A DNA stretch of 64,000 nt from Thioploca sp. GTDB taxonomy: Bacteria > Pseudomonadota > Gammaproteobacteria > Beggiatoales > Beggiatoaceae. The notes under the pieces are model-generated. The model saw nothing but the letters and a program-made list of their open reading frames with translations, was not told the origin of the DNA and ran no database searches. Below are positions 20,581 to 30,789 of the stretch, in pieces (within the stretch, counting starts at the first letter, position 1; each line of letters begins with the position of its first letter). The position numbers and the translations under genes were made by a program. The stretch spans positions 1 through 64,000 of the forward strand of contig JAAUSR010000022.1 of the NCBI GenBank assembly GCA_012032555.1. The letters run 5' to 3'.

Positions 20581-22631
20581 GTGACCGACTTTGAAGGCCA
20601 TATTTGGGTAGCCCAAGATAATGATGAGGTTAATTTCATTTGTACCACCAAACGAATCAAGAATAAAATTCAAGCTGTTAATGAAAAGGGGCGTGAACTA
20701 CGGATCGCAGCAGATAAATTACTGTGGCAATATCCCCGTCAAGCGAGTGACTTTGAAGATTGGCAAAATACTTGTGCTCAACTGCAAACGACAGTAGCCA
20801 ATTTGCGACGCGATATTGATATTGCGTTGTTATGGGAAAGTGCGGTTGAACTACAGTTAAAAGCTATTCAGGAATTAGCAGAATTGTACTTTGGCCAAGC
20901 GATTACTATAGAACACTTAACGGCTTTATGGCAAAGTATTGCTGAAGACCGCTTACATTTTAAGCGGCGTGGTCAAGATTGGGAAGCCCGTTCAGTAGAG
21001 CAAATTACTGAATTAAAAACACAAAGAACCCGTGAACAAGTACGTGCTCAGTCGCAAGCGTTAGCTAAAGAATGGATGCAAACACTCGCTCGTTCACCTT
21101 TACCGGCTTTTCCGCATCTATCAGGATCTAATGACAATGACGATGAAGCCACTGAAAGTTTCCAAATCCTTAATTTAGAACCAGCCTTGCTACCCTTTAT
21201 AGAACGATTAGAATGCTGGTTGCGTGGTGATACGGATAAAGATGTTGATGAATTAGTCAGTACTATTGCCGTAACGGCTAAACTCGAACCACGGGAACTG
21301 GTTTTCGAGACGTTACAAAAAGCCGGTCGACTTCCCCTGGATGCTGATCGGGATGTCATTGTTGCCGGTTTAAAACCAGAATTTTCTGCGGCTGTTAATG
21401 AAGCTGCACAACAGGTAGCACCTTGGCAACCCAATTCGCCTAGTGCTATCACTTCATTATTATTTAGTATTGATGATGAAGAAACCCGGGAAGTTGATGA
21501 TGCCTTAGCAGTTGAACGAGAAGGACCTCTTTGGAAAGTTACCATAGCGATAGCTGATCCAGCGAGTGTTGTGCATCGAGGTGATATTTTAGACCGGGAA
21601 GCGATGCGGCGAGGCACTACCGTTTATTTACCGACTCAAACCGTGTTAATGTTGCCCGAACGAATTTCATGTCATATTGCGAGTTTAACTGCCGAGCAAG
21701 TCCGTTCTTCTCTGGTTATACGCGCGTGGCTAGACGATCAAGGGGAAATTATCAAGAGTGACATTAACCGAGAAGGCATTAAGGTACTGAAACGGTTACA
21801 TTACAGCGAAGCCGATCGATTACTCCAACAAGGCGAAGATGACACTGCGCAACAACTGTGCAATTTACTAACCCTGGCCAAGCAATTACAATCGCAACGA
21901 CTAGCCCAAGGCGCGTTGACTTTACAACGTTCAGAATATAAAGTGAGCGTGGTACAGGGCAAATTACGGTGACGATAATCGATAAGGATTCACCGAGCCG
22001 ATTGATAGTAGCTGAAATGATGATTTTAGCGAATTATATTGCCGCACGCTATGCACAACGTCACCAAGTGCCGGTCATTTATCGCTGTCAAGACGCACCA
22101 ATTGAACCCATTACTGAAACCATGCTAGCTGATCCGCTCAGCTTTCACAAGATTCGCAAGTTATTAGGTCGATCTTCGCTATCGCTACAACCGGGTGGAC
22201 ATACCGGATTAGGATTATCTTTATATACTCAACTGACTTCACCATTACGCCGCTTTGCTGATCTCGTTATACAACGGCAATTAATGGCACACTTGGTAAA
22301 CGAAGCTTTACCTTATGATCAAGAAGAATTATTTAAAGTACTCGAAACAGCGGAACGAACCACCAGAGAATCGCGCTTGATTGAAGGAGAAGCTAAAAAA
22401 CGATGGTTAATGCAATATTTAAAGCAAGATTGGGGAGAACGAACTATCGAAGTACTCGTTATCAGTGCGGTCAAAAATGGGTATAAAGTAGAAATGCAAC
22501 CGTGGGCAGTAGAAGCTTTTTTGAGTACGAATAGAACTTTGGAAATGGGGCAAACGGTAATGGCGACGCTAGAAAAAATTCGCGTTAAAGCCGCAACTGC
22601 ACGCTTGAAGTTAGTCAAGAGTGAGGAATAA
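20581..22631 (+). pseudogene. RNB-family 3'-5' exoribonuclease with one frameshift
   Basis: A GTG start opens 463 residues ending at 21972; the second part runs 21969-22631. A shift of one base near 21960-21970 (GGGCAAATTACGG) joins VVQG to ITVTIIDKDSPSRLIVAEMM and gives about 680 residues. RNB core motifs are DDEETREVDDALAVE near residue 300, ADPASVVHRGD, YLPTQTVLMLPE and, in the second part, YTQLTSPLRRFADLVIQRQL. The C-terminus has an S1-like strand set. It resembles the RNase II/VacB-type enzymes of gammaproteobacteria and cyanobacteria and not canonical rnr, whose cold-shock N-terminus is absent. Whether the cell makes a working enzyme depends on whether the shift is real. Confidence 0.85.
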
Positions 22632-22651
22632 TTTCACTCGTTGTTATATCT

Positions 22652-24847
22652 ATGAGTATATTAGGTCATTTTCAAGCCTTTAATGAAGAATCACTCACTC
22701 GTCATACCCTGTTTAAAATCGGTATTTGGATTGCTGTAGTCATTATTTTTACTAATATTATCACTTATTTAAAAGTATCAACTAAAATTGAAACCCAAAT
22801 TTTTGCTCAATTGAAGAGTTATATTGCTGAACGTGGACGCGGAGAAAATAATATTTTTGAATTAGCTTTAGATAATCAAGAGCTATTAAAAGAAGTTCTG
22901 CTAGAGCAATTGCAATCACCGCCGGATATGAATTACCAGGCTATTTTTGATAGCCACTTTACGCGTTATCCGGATGGTGTGATTCGTAATCGTGCGGAAG
23001 ATTTTGATGGTGAGAAAAACAGTTGTGTTTATATTCATCCCACCTTGCCACTGAGCAATGAATTGAAGCAGTTGGTCGTTACTTTTTATCAGTTGACTAA
23101 TCAATATGGGCAAGCTTGGTTAAAGCGCTTCGATAACACCTATATTTTTACCACCGATAATATTTTCACCCGTTTTTCACCTAATTATCCCGCTTGGTGT
23201 GAAGAAGCTAAGCCCGATTTTGATGTGAAACAAAAGGAATTTTATCAGTTGGCTGAACCCCAAAATAATCCCCATCGAGAAACGATTTGGACTGGTGTTT
23301 ACTATGACTCTGAAGCTAGTCAATGGTTTGTTTCTATTATTACCCCAGTTGAAATAGATGGGCATAATATCGCTTATATTGGTAACAATATTGATCTAAA
23401 TGAATTATTAGAACGCACCCTCCGCCAACGTTTAGAGAACAGTTACAATATGATTATAGCAGCAGACGGGCGTTTAATCGTTCATCCGCGCTGGGTATAT
23501 AAAATGATTGAGCGTGGTGGTCATTTTAATATTCGTACTGATGGCGATATGCAACTAAAACATATGTTTGATTTGATCAGTGCGGTTGAAACTGAAGATG
23601 TCGTAGAGGATAAGGAAAATTATCAGTATTTAGGCGTTACCAAAATGGAAACGACCGGCTGGTATTTTGTAGTCGTATTCCCGAAAGTATTTTTTGCGCA
23701 AATTGCTTGGGAAACCGCCCAACTTATCTTGATTTTAGGTAGTTTATCTTTATTGATTGTGTTGAGTATTTTATATGTCATTATGCATCGCCAAATTGCT
23801 AAACCATTGACGGAACTGCTGGTAGCCACTCGACGCTTGGGTAACCATGATTTTGATATGCATTTTGATTTTAAAAGGAAAGATGAGTTAGGTCGGTTAG
23901 CGGAATCTTTTCAAACCATGGCGATGATTTTAGGGGCACGGGAACAGCAATTATTAGATTATGCTAATGATTTGGAAATTTATACCCTAGAATTGACTCG
24001 TGCGAAAGAAGCGGCGGAAGCGGCTAATATTACCAAAAGCCAATTTATTGCCAATGTTAGCCATGAATTACGAACCCCCTTAAATGCAATTATTGGTTAC
24101 AGTGAAATGTTACAAGAAGATGCGGTGGATTTTGGAGAAGAAGGTTTTATTTCTGATCTGCAAAAAATTCATACTGCTGGTAGACACTTATTGGGTCTTA
24201 TCAATGACATCTTAGATATTTCTAAAATTGAAGCGGGTAAAATGGATATTTATACCGAAACCTTTGATGTTCAATCCATATTAGATGAAGTCGTGATAAC
24301 CGTTCAACCATTGGTAACCAAATCCGGTAATACTTTATTAATAGAATACGGCGATAATTTAGGTGAGATGCATGCGGATCTCACTAAAATTCGCCAGTCT
24401 TTATTGAATTTACTCAGTAACGCCTCTAAATTCACCGAGAAAGGCGTGATTACTTTATCAGTCCGACGTCATTCCCTGATTCCTGGTGATAAAAGAAGTG
24501 ACTGGTTTGAATTTAGAATCACTGATACCGGGATCGGCATGACCGATACTCAAAAAAGAAAATTGTTCCAAGCCTTTACTCAAGCAGATGCTTCCACGAC
24601 TCGAAAGTATGGTGGTACGGGTTTAGGTTTAGCAATTACTAAACGGTTTACGGAAATGATGGGTGGGAATATTAGTGTCGAAAGTGAATTAGGACGTGGC
24701 AGTACTTTTAAAATTCGATTACCGGCTAAAATCATCGTGGGTAAGGTCTCGGCCACCATGGATATTCAAATGAAAACCCCCATACCACCCTCCCCCATAA
24801 AACCGATAGAAGTTACGCCAATAACGAATACAATTCGATCAAGTTAA
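22652..24847 (+). CDS. Membrane sensor histidine kinase with double-Cache sensor and HAMP
   Basis: The 731 residues have transmembrane helices at about 21-42 and 355-378. About 310 periplasmic residues of double-Cache type lie between ([17 protein letters not shown] near 265-280, [11 protein letters not shown] near 335). HAMP follows at about 379-432. The HisKA domain has the phospho-accepting His471 in [12 protein letters not shown], and the ATPase domain has [16 protein letters not shown] and GGTGLGLAI. The tail (about 40 residues, Pro-rich) has no receiver domain. No response regulator gene is adjacent, so the partner is elsewhere. It starts 20 bp after the RNB gene. Confidence 0.93.
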   Translation: MSILGHFQAFNEESLTRHTLFKIGIWIAVVIIFTNIITYLKVSTKIETQIFAQLKSYIAERGRGENNIFELALDNQELLKEVLLEQLQSPPDMNYQAIFDSHFTRYPDGVIRNRAEDFDGEKNSCVYIHPTLPLSNELKQLVVTFYQLTNQYGQAWLKRFDNTYIFTTDNIFTRFSPNYPAWCEEAKPDFDVKQKEFYQLAEPQNNPHRETIWTGVYYDSEASQWFVSIITPVEIDGHNIAYIGNNIDLNELLERTLRQRLENSYNMIIAADGRLIVHPRWVYKMIERGGHFNIRTDGDMQLKHMFDLISAVETEDVVEDKENYQYLGVTKMETTGWYFVVVFPKVFFAQIAWETAQLILILGSLSLLIVLSILYVIMHRQIAKPLTELLVATRRLGNHDFDMHFDFKRKDELGRLAESFQTMAMILGAREQQLLDYANDLEIYTLELTRAKEAAEAANITKSQFIANVSHELRTPLNAIIGYSEMLQEDAVDFGEEGFISDLQKIHTAGRHLLGLINDILDISKIEAGKMDIYTETFDVQSILDEVVITVQPLVTKSGNTLLIEYGDNLGEMHADLTKIRQSLLNLLSNASKFTEKGVITLSVRRHSLIPGDKRSDWFEFRITDTGIGMTDTQKRKLFQAFTQADASTTRKYGGTGLGLAITKRFTEMMGGNISVESELGRGSTFKIRLPAKIIVGKVSATMDIQMKTPIPPSPIKPIEVTPITNTIRSS

Positions 24848-24918
24848 CTGATTTTAGTTAGTGTAGCCCAAATAACGCGAAATGGAATCTGGGATATCAT
24901 GTTATGTAAGGAAAGTTT

Positions 24919-25440
24919 ATGTCTACTCCCCAACAATTTATTCCCTTAAAAATTGCGGTGTTAACAGTTTCGGACACCCGTACTGAAGCCAATGATAGTT
25001 CTGGCAAAATTTTGATAGAACGTTTAACGACTGCGGGACATCAATGTGCCGACAAGATGATTGTTCCCGATAATATTTATCAAATTAGAGCGATCGTTTC
25101 TAATTGGATTGTACATCCGGACATTCAAGTGATTATATCCACGGGTGGCACGGGTGTCACGGGGAGAGATGGTACACCCGAAGCCATTGCTCCCCTGTTA
25201 GATAAACAGTTAGCCGGTTTTGGGGAATTATTTCGAGCACTCTCTTACGAAGAAATTCAAACTTCAACCATCCAGTCAAGAGCCTTAGCTGGTGTTGCGA
25301 ATGGAACTTATCTTTTCTGTCTACCCGGTTCTGCCGGTGCTTGTAAGACCGCTTGGGATAAAATTATTCAAACCCAACTAGATTATCGCACCCGTCCCTG
25401 TAATTTTGTTGAATTGATGCCCCGGTTATTGGAAGTCTAA
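24919..25440 (+). CDS. moaB: Molybdenum cofactor biosynthesis protein B (MoaB/Mog-type)
   Basis: The 173-residue MoCF-domain protein has the molybdopterin-binding phrase [19 protein letters not shown] near 75-95 and [12 protein letters not shown] near 18. The family adenylates molybdopterin (Mog) or has a related, less clear role (MoaB). The length fits MoaB. The ATG has an AAGGAAAG site upstream. It is followed after 30 bp by the ferredoxin-fusion gene on the same strand, hinting at a redox or molybdoenzyme link. Confidence 0.93.
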   Translation: MSTPQQFIPLKIAVLTVSDTRTEANDSSGKILIERLTTAGHQCADKMIVPDNIYQIRAIVSNWIVHPDIQVIISTGGTGVTGRDGTPEAIAPLLDKQLAGFGELFRALSYEEIQTSTIQSRALAGVANGTYLFCLPGSAGACKTAWDKIIQTQLDYRTRPCNFVELMPRLLEV

Positions 25441-25470
25441 TGTTTTTTTATTAATGGAGAGGAAATCGTT

Positions 25471-26949
25471 ATGCCTCAACGTCTAAGTTTATCTCGAGCC
25501 GCTCGTTTAGTCGGTGTTACACGCAGTACTTTGCAAAAAAGTATTCAAACTGGTCAATTATCGACTTTTGAAGGTAAGGTTACTGTTACGGATTTGCTTC
25601 GCGTCTATCCAGAAACCCAAATGGAAAATACGACCCTATTAGAACGGGTTGAGCGCATTAAAGCTGAGGCTGTTTATGAGCAATGGCGCTCGGATACCAC
25701 TACTTTACCCCATCCAGAAGTTCTGATGGCCCGTTTGACTAATTTAAGTAAAGAACTGGTTTCCACTAAAAATGAACTCAAGAAATATTTAGAATTAATT
25801 GAAACACTTTGGCAAAAAATTACTGAATTAGAACAAGTTAATGATGTTCAATTACGCTCTCATTGCCATGCTCTATATGAATGGTTGGTAAGTGAAAAAC
25901 AAAGTCATTCACAAATCATTAACGAAGCGGTTATACAACTCTTAGCTAAAGATACGGTACTACGTATTATGGCGGCTCATGTCAAGTTAATTCCCAGCGA
26001 ACATGAATTTTTTATAGAAGGCAACGCTTCTATTTTGGAAGCCGCATTACAAGCGGGTATCGCTTTAAATTACGGTTGTAGTAGTGGTAATTGTGGTTTA
26101 TGTAAAGCACGGGTAGTCGCTGGAGAAGTTCAAAAAATTCGTCAACACGATTATGTTATCAGTGAGGCTGAAAAATTAATGGGTTATAAATTGATGTGTG
26201 CTCACACCGCTATAACCGATTTAATCATTGAAGCTGATGAGGCTCATCATGTTACCGATATTCCACTTCAGCAAATTGAAGCAAAAGTCAAAAAACTCGA
26301 ACCGGTTACTCCGGAGCTATTGATATTATATTTGCAAACTCCGCGTACTAAAACTTTACGCTTTTTTGCTGGGCAAATGGTTACCTTGCACCTAGAAAGT
26401 GGTTTATCAGGGCATTATTTTATAGCAAGTTGCCCTTGCGATGGGCGTAATTTAGAGTTTCACATTGCCGCAGATAATTCCTTTATTGAACCCGCTTTCC
26501 AGCAACTGAAACCCGGACAATCGATCAATATTGAGGGGCCAAAAGGTGATTTTGTTTTGCCAGAAGATTCTACTCGTCCGGCTTTGTTTATTGCTTATTC
26601 ACATGGATTTGCGCCTATCAAAGGTTTACTTGAACATGCTTTCGCTTTAGATACCATTGCGGCTTTCCATTTATATTGGCTGGCTAATCATGAAAATGGG
26701 TTCTATCAAAATAATCTTTGTCGTGCTTGGGCAGATGCACTGGATAGTTTTCAATATACACCGATAATAGCTACCCGCGATGAATTGTCATTGAAGCAAG
26801 CATTCTCGTCTATCTGGTTAGAATATCCTGATTTGAGTCAGTTTGAAGTTTATATTGCTGGTCCGGAATGGTTTATAACGGTGGTTAAGGAGCAGTTACA
26901 GCAGCATCCATTACCCACAACACAATTGCATTCAGCGGCTATTGCTTGA
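25471..26949 (+). CDS. HTH, coiled-coil, [2Fe-2S] ferredoxin and flavin-reductase-like fusion protein
   Basis: The 492 residues join parts that are usually separate. Residues 1-50 look like a MerR/excisionase-type helix-turn-helix (LSRAARLVGVTRSTLQKSI). Residues 60-170 are helical and probably coiled-coil. Residues 170-260 are a plant-type [2Fe-2S] ferredoxin with Cys ligands in YGCSSGNCGLCKA and a fourth Cys in MCAHT. Residues 265-490 resemble the FAD/NAD-binding half of ferredoxin reductases (FFAGQMVTLHL, GPKGDFVLPE, then VYIAGPEWFI), although the FAD-binding RxYS motif is weak (GHYFIAS). A reductase carrying its own DNA-binding-like domain suggests a redox-sensing regulator, but that is inference. 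A good ribosome binding site (GGAGAGG) precedes the ATG. Confidence 0.75.
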   Translation: MPQRLSLSRAARLVGVTRSTLQKSIQTGQLSTFEGKVTVTDLLRVYPETQMENTTLLERVERIKAEAVYEQWRSDTTTLPHPEVLMARLTNLSKELVSTKNELKKYLELIETLWQKITELEQVNDVQLRSHCHALYEWLVSEKQSHSQIINEAVIQLLAKDTVLRIMAAHVKLIPSEHEFFIEGNASILEAALQAGIALNYGCSSGNCGLCKARVVAGEVQKIRQHDYVISEAEKLMGYKLMCAHTAITDLIIEADEAHHVTDIPLQQIEAKVKKLEPVTPELLILYLQTPRTKTLRFFAGQMVTLHLESGLSGHYFIASCPCDGRNLEFHIAADNSFIEPAFQQLKPGQSINIEGPKGDFVLPEDSTRPALFIAYSHGFAPIKGLLEHAFALDTIAAFHLYWLANHENGFYQNNLCRAWADALDSFQYTPIIATRDELSLKQAFSSIWLEYPDLSQFEVYIAGPEWFITVVKEQLQQHPLPTTQLHSAAIA

Positions 26950-27044
26950 TAGTGATAATAAGTTAGAAAAAAAATTCTAAATAAATTAGATGCCATTACC
27001 CGGTTATTCTTTGGTGTAAACATTCTTTATCGAGGGGAAAAAGT

Positions 27045-27809
27045 ATGACGAATTACCATGTGAATTGCTTACGTCCACTCTTTACTGATGAATTACTTAA
27101 ACTATTACAACAAGGTATCTCGATCAACCTCATTGCTCAAGATGGACAAGGCAGAAAACGATTATTAGAAGATATCCAAACTGCTCGTTTAAAAAATACT
27201 AAAATCATCGTTGTTGATATAAAACATCATTTAAATAGTTACGATGATCTCATTCAAACCCTTTGGCAACAGCTAGATGGAACCGTTCAAGCACCCACAA
27301 CTTGGGAAGAACTCATCACCGAGATTAATAAGAAATATAATTGTACTATCATCGTTTTATATCATTTTGATGATTTGTTAGACAATCTATCGATAGATAG
27401 TAAATTTAATATTAACTTTTTTAATCAGCTGGATAATATCAGCCACAATCCACATATCTCTTTATTGTGCGTAACCAATCAAGCGCATGATCAATCGATG
27501 GTTTGTACCGAGGGTCTAAGACGAAATTATTCCTGGTTAAATTTAGAAAAGAAAAGGTTACCTAAATTAAGCTATGATGAAATTCAATTTGAGTTGAAAA
27601 ATCGCAATTTATCGCTGGTTACTGAAGAATTATCTCAACTGACTTGGGTCATACATAGGCATACTTTGCCTTACACTTTGCTCGATTTTCTAGCGGCTAA
27701 AATAACTGGTCAAGCAGATATTGAATTGACTTTTAGTGGTCGAATTGAAAAATGGACTAAACAATTTGATATCAAGAATCGCACTGAGGAATTACCACGG
27801 TTTATTTAG
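27045..27809 (+). CDS. P-loop ATPase-like protein with degenerate Walker A
   Basis: The 254-residue protein has the layout of a small AAA/STAND ATPase. INLIAQDGQGRKRLLEDI at about 27-44 lies where a Walker A would be, but the GKT/S is replaced by GRK. A Walker B-like strand TIIVLYHFDDLLD is near 106, and a sensor-like SLLCVTNQ near 145. The missing lysine-threonine pair suggests it does not hydrolyse ATP in the usual way. A GAGGGG site precedes the ATG. It follows the ferredoxin-fusion gene by 95 bp and faces the methyltransferase gene. No family name can be given. Confidence 0.6.
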   Translation: MTNYHVNCLRPLFTDELLKLLQQGISINLIAQDGQGRKRLLEDIQTARLKNTKIIVVDIKHHLNSYDDLIQTLWQQLDGTVQAPTTWEELITEINKKYNCTIIVLYHFDDLLDNLSIDSKFNINFFNQLDNISHNPHISLLCVTNQAHDQSMVCTEGLRRNYSWLNLEKKRLPKLSYDEIQFELKNRNLSLVTEELSQLTWVIHRHTLPYTLLDFLAAKITGQADIELTFSGRIEKWTKQFDIKNRTEELPRFI

Positions 27810-27841
27810 TTACTCATGGTTTTATCTATTCGTTGCTGGAA

Positions 27842-28450
27842 TCATTTTTTCTCTAGTACAGAGAATAAAGCTTGCGGTAGCGGTTCACGGTTCCCATGAA
27901 AGACACTAGCGGCTATGGAATGAATTTTAAACCAAGGGTTAAAAAAAGCCGTTATTTCTTCTGGTGTAAACCGGTATGGACCTTCTGCCATGGTTTCTAA
28001 ATAACTAAAGCATTTTAACAATAAATAACCCTTGGGTTCCAAAAGACGATACGTGGTTTTCAGGTAAGATTCTCTCTGTTCGGCGTGCATGACATGGAAA
28101 CAGCCTCGATCTAGGATAATTTGGAAAGTTTTTTGAAGTTGACTATTGAGGATATCATCTTGAATAAAATCCACTTGACTTTGTTGTTCTAAACTTCTTT
28201 GTGTTGCTTTCATAATAGCTGAAGAAGATATATCAGTAGCGGTGACGGTAAATCCCATTTTAGCTAAAATAATTGCTTGAGTTCCTGGACCGGTACCCAG
28301 ATCTAAAAGGTGACCCCGAGTTAGATTAAGTTGTGTTAATGTATTGGCAAAATCGTGGTCAAGTGCTTCATAAAACCAGGGCATTTTCTCTATGGGTTCG
28401 TTTTGGTATAACGTTTCCCAATCCGGTAATTCTCGTTTGGCAGTTATCAT
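27842..28450 (-). CDS. Class I SAM-dependent methyltransferase
   Basis: The 202-residue protein carries motif I LLDLGTGPGTQAIILA at about 46-61, motif II TATDISSSAIMKA at about 71-83 and an aspartate-containing strand QIILDRGCFHVM near 112-123. The family resembles TehB/thiopurine-type small-molecule methyltransferases (PWFYEALDHDF near the N-terminus). It lies 24 bp after phaC of the class III pair, so it may ride on that transcript. The substrate cannot be read from the sequence. Confidence 0.85.
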   Translation of the reverse strand: MITAKRELPDWETLYQNEPIEKMPWFYEALDHDFANTLTQLNLTRGHLLDLGTGPGTQAIILAKMGFTVTATDISSSAIMKATQRSLEQQSQVDFIQDDILNSQLQKTFQIILDRGCFHVMHAEQRESYLKTTYRLLEPKGYLLLKCFSYLETMAEGPYRFTPEEITAFFNPWFKIHSIAASVFHGNREPLPQALFSVLEKK

Positions 28451-28473
28451 ATTTATATATTAAATCTAAGGGG

Positions 28474-29541
28474 TTAATTTCTTGCTTCTAACCATTTAGC
28501 AATTAGTGGGGGTATTTGTTGTTGAGCGCGCGCACTAACATAAATTCCAATATGCCCACCTTGAAAGGATTCTTCGGTATATTCTGAGCTACGGATACAG
28601 TTTTGGAGCACTTTAGCAGCGGCGGGGGGAACAATATGATCTTCAGTTGCATAAATATTGAGTACTGGCATAGTGATATGACTCAAATCGACTTTGTGTT
28701 CACCAATGCTCAATTGACCATTAATCAGTTTATTCTGTTGAAAAAAGTCTTTAGCAAACTGGCGAAACGCTTCACCGGCTTGATCGGGGCTATCAAAGAT
28801 CCATTTTTCCATTCGTAAAAAATTCCGAGCGGTTTCAGTGTTATTTAAGCTGTCAATCATGTCTAAATATTTCTGTCCCGTTAACCGTAGCGGCTTTAAA
28901 GATAAAAATGCCCAATTAAGTAATTCTCCTGGAATATTACCCATGGTATCGACTAGCAGGTCAATATCAATTTTTTGCAACCAATGACTCAATAAGTTAT
29001 CCGGTGTCTTAAAATCTACCGGTGTAACCATCGTAATAAGATTCTTTATTTTTTGGGGAAATAGAGCGCTATAACATAGGCTTAATGTGCCACCTTGACA
29101 AACACCCAATAAATTGATTTTGTCTAAGCTATGACGTTTACTAATCGCATTAACACAGCGATGAAAATAGCCATTAATATAATCATCTAAAGTTAAATAG
29201 CGATCCAGACGGTCTGGATAACCCCAATCGATTAAATAAATATCCTGTCCAACCGCTAATAAATTTTTAATAAGAGAACGGTCGGGTTGCAAATCCATCA
29301 TGTAAGGTCGATTAACCAAAGCATAAATTATCAATAGTGGCGTTGGATGGGGTTTATCTACCACCGGTTTATAGCGATATAAGATTAATTTGTCTTCTTG
29401 GTAAACTGATTCTTTAGGTGTAATTCCAACCTCGATTTCACCAATTTCAGTTAGGGTTTTTAGTCCATCAGCTAACTTTCTATTAAATTCCAACATTTCT
29501 TGGACAACTTGTTCAGGATAAATTTGCAATGGGGAAAACAT
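28474..29541 (-). CDS. phaC: Class III poly(3-hydroxyalkanoate) synthase subunit PhaC
   Basis: The 355 residues match class III PhaC, which is about 40 percent shorter than class I. The catalytic nucleophile is Cys148 in LLGVCQGGTLSL. The catalytic Asp lies in ATEDHIVPP near 302 and the His in GGHIGIY near 331. It works only with PhaE, whose gene ends 3 bp upstream. The complex polymerises 3-hydroxybutyryl-CoA on the surface of carbon-storage granules. The intact pair probably provides PHA synthesis in this cell even if the class I gene is dead. Confidence 0.95.
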   Translation of the reverse strand: MFSPLQIYPEQVVQEMLEFNRKLADGLKTLTEIGEIEVGITPKESVYQEDKLILYRYKPVVDKPHPTPLLIIYALVNRPYMMDLQPDRSLIKNLLAVGQDIYLIDWGYPDRLDRYLTLDDYINGYFHRCVNAISKRHSLDKINLLGVCQGGTLSLCYSALFPQKIKNLITMVTPVDFKTPDNLLSHWLQKIDIDLLVDTMGNIPGELLNWAFLSLKPLRLTGQKYLDMIDSLNNTETARNFLRMEKWIFDSPDQAGEAFRQFAKDFFQQNKLINGQLSIGEHKVDLSHITMPVLNIYATEDHIVPPAAAKVLQNCIRSSEYTEESFQGGHIGIYVSARAQQQIPPLIAKWLEARN

Positions 29542-29544
29542 GGG

Positions 29545-30600
29545 TTATTTTCCTCCATTTTGAGTATCATCGTTAAGATGGGTTGTCGTTGAATGGGACG
29601 AAGGCGGTTCAGTGATGGGTTGGGAAATGACTTTCTGACGAGTTGAACGACGGGAATGACTAGCCGGTTTGGCATTGGATTGCAATTGAGCGACTTCAGA
29701 TTTCAATGTATTGATTTCTTTATAAAGTTCGGTTAATAACTTCTCATTAACGCCATTACGTTGCATTTTTAATTCTCGTCCCATTTGTTGTAATCGGTAA
29801 CTCATCTTATCCATTTCTTGACGGGTTGGTACATTTAAAGTGGCTAATATTTCATCAATTTGTTGGTATTCATACCGTCTACAAGCCATCCAACTATTAA
29901 TCAGGTGGGCATTAATTTGGCTATATTCGTCGGTACGAGCAAATTGAGCGTAGGCTTCTTCTCCACAGTCAACCCATATATCGTACACCGCTCGTAATTG
30001 CGTAATTTTTTCGCCTTGTTGGCGCCGTGTTATTATCTTATCACGCAGCAAGTCAATCGTGTATAAGCCAATTTTATTAAATAGCGCTACATATTCTTCT
30101 TGAGCTTGTTGATAATCACGCCACAATTGAGTTCTTTCTTTAAGAATTTTTTGCCATCTTTGAGTGAAATTAGCATGAGGGATGGATAAGAGTTGCTGAA
30201 ATTTGTCGTAAACGAGTTGGGTTGAATTAAATACTTCCGTTTCTGTCGGTGATAATAAATTATCAGAGAAGTGAGTGAGTAAAGCAATAATTTGTCGCCA
30301 ATTTTCTATGGGCAATTCCCACAAACCCATGGTTTGGTTACTTTTATTATTTAATAGATCATTAAAATTGTTTCGGAGCGTTGCAAAGCCTTGTTCCCAT
30401 AATAAGGTTTCATTATTCTCGACCATTTCGCTAGTCAATAAATCTTGAAAAACTTTCATAAATTCTTCGTTGAGGCGAAAATAGCTTTTGCCTTGATCAA
30501 GAAATTTCTTAAATATAGGCTGATTAGTTTCTGGAATTGAGGTAGCCAAAGCTTGCCACCATAATTCTAACGCCTCTGCCCAAGGTGAAGTTTTCGACAT
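29545..30600 (-). CDS. phaE: Class III PHA synthase subunit PhaE
   Basis: About 351 residues from the ATG at 30600; an in-frame TTG at 30615 is a less likely start. The protein is helical and begins with PWAEALELWWQALA, typical of PhaE N-termini. It has a Trp/Gln-rich middle and a C-terminal coiled-coil segment (ELYKEINTLKSEVAQLQS) followed by a Ser/Thr-rich tail. PhaE has no catalytic residues and activates PhaC. It is directly upstream of phaC (3 bp gap), as in purple sulfur bacteria. Confidence 0.9.
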   Translation of the reverse strand: MSKTSPWAEALELWWQALATSIPETNQPIFKKFLDQGKSYFRLNEEFMKVFQDLLTSEMVENNETLLWEQGFATLRNNFNDLLNNKSNQTMGLWELPIENWRQIIALLTHFSDNLLSPTETEVFNSTQLVYDKFQQLLSIPHANFTQRWQKILKERTQLWRDYQQAQEEYVALFNKIGLYTIDLLRDKIITRRQQGEKITQLRAVYDIWVDCGEEAYAQFARTDEYSQINAHLINSWMACRRYEYQQIDEILATLNVPTRQEMDKMSYRLQQMGRELKMQRNGVNEKLLTELYKEINTLKSEVAQLQSNAKPASHSRRSTRQKVISQPITEPPSSHSTTTHLNDDTQNGGK

Positions 30601-30714
30601 ATCTTTCAACAACAATTTAATAGAATAGAATTCAAATGACGCTTAGCAGTGTAGACTTCCTGAAAAATAAAAACAATAGTTAATAGACGAAATCAATTGG
30701 TGAAAATCTACTTC

Positions 30715-30750
30715 AATAAAAAACCCCTGAATTTTTCAATTCAGAGGTTT
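30715..30750 (-). terminator. Intrinsic terminator after the subtilisin gene
   Basis: A 13-bp stem with one mismatch (AAACCTCTGAATT with AATTCAGGGGTTT on the minus strand) has a 4-base loop and runs into TTTTTTATT. It is 40 bp past the protease stop and in the right orientation, and it separates the protease from phaE. Confidence 0.85.
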
Positions 30751-30789
30751 ACTATAACTGACTACCACCTTATCAGTGGTGAAATAATT

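Noticed and set aside
21048-21617. 189-codon open frame on the minus strand
   Set aside because: It lies wholly inside the RNB nuclease gene, has Ser/Thr-rich low-complexity translation and no ribosome binding site; the plus-strand product is clearly real.
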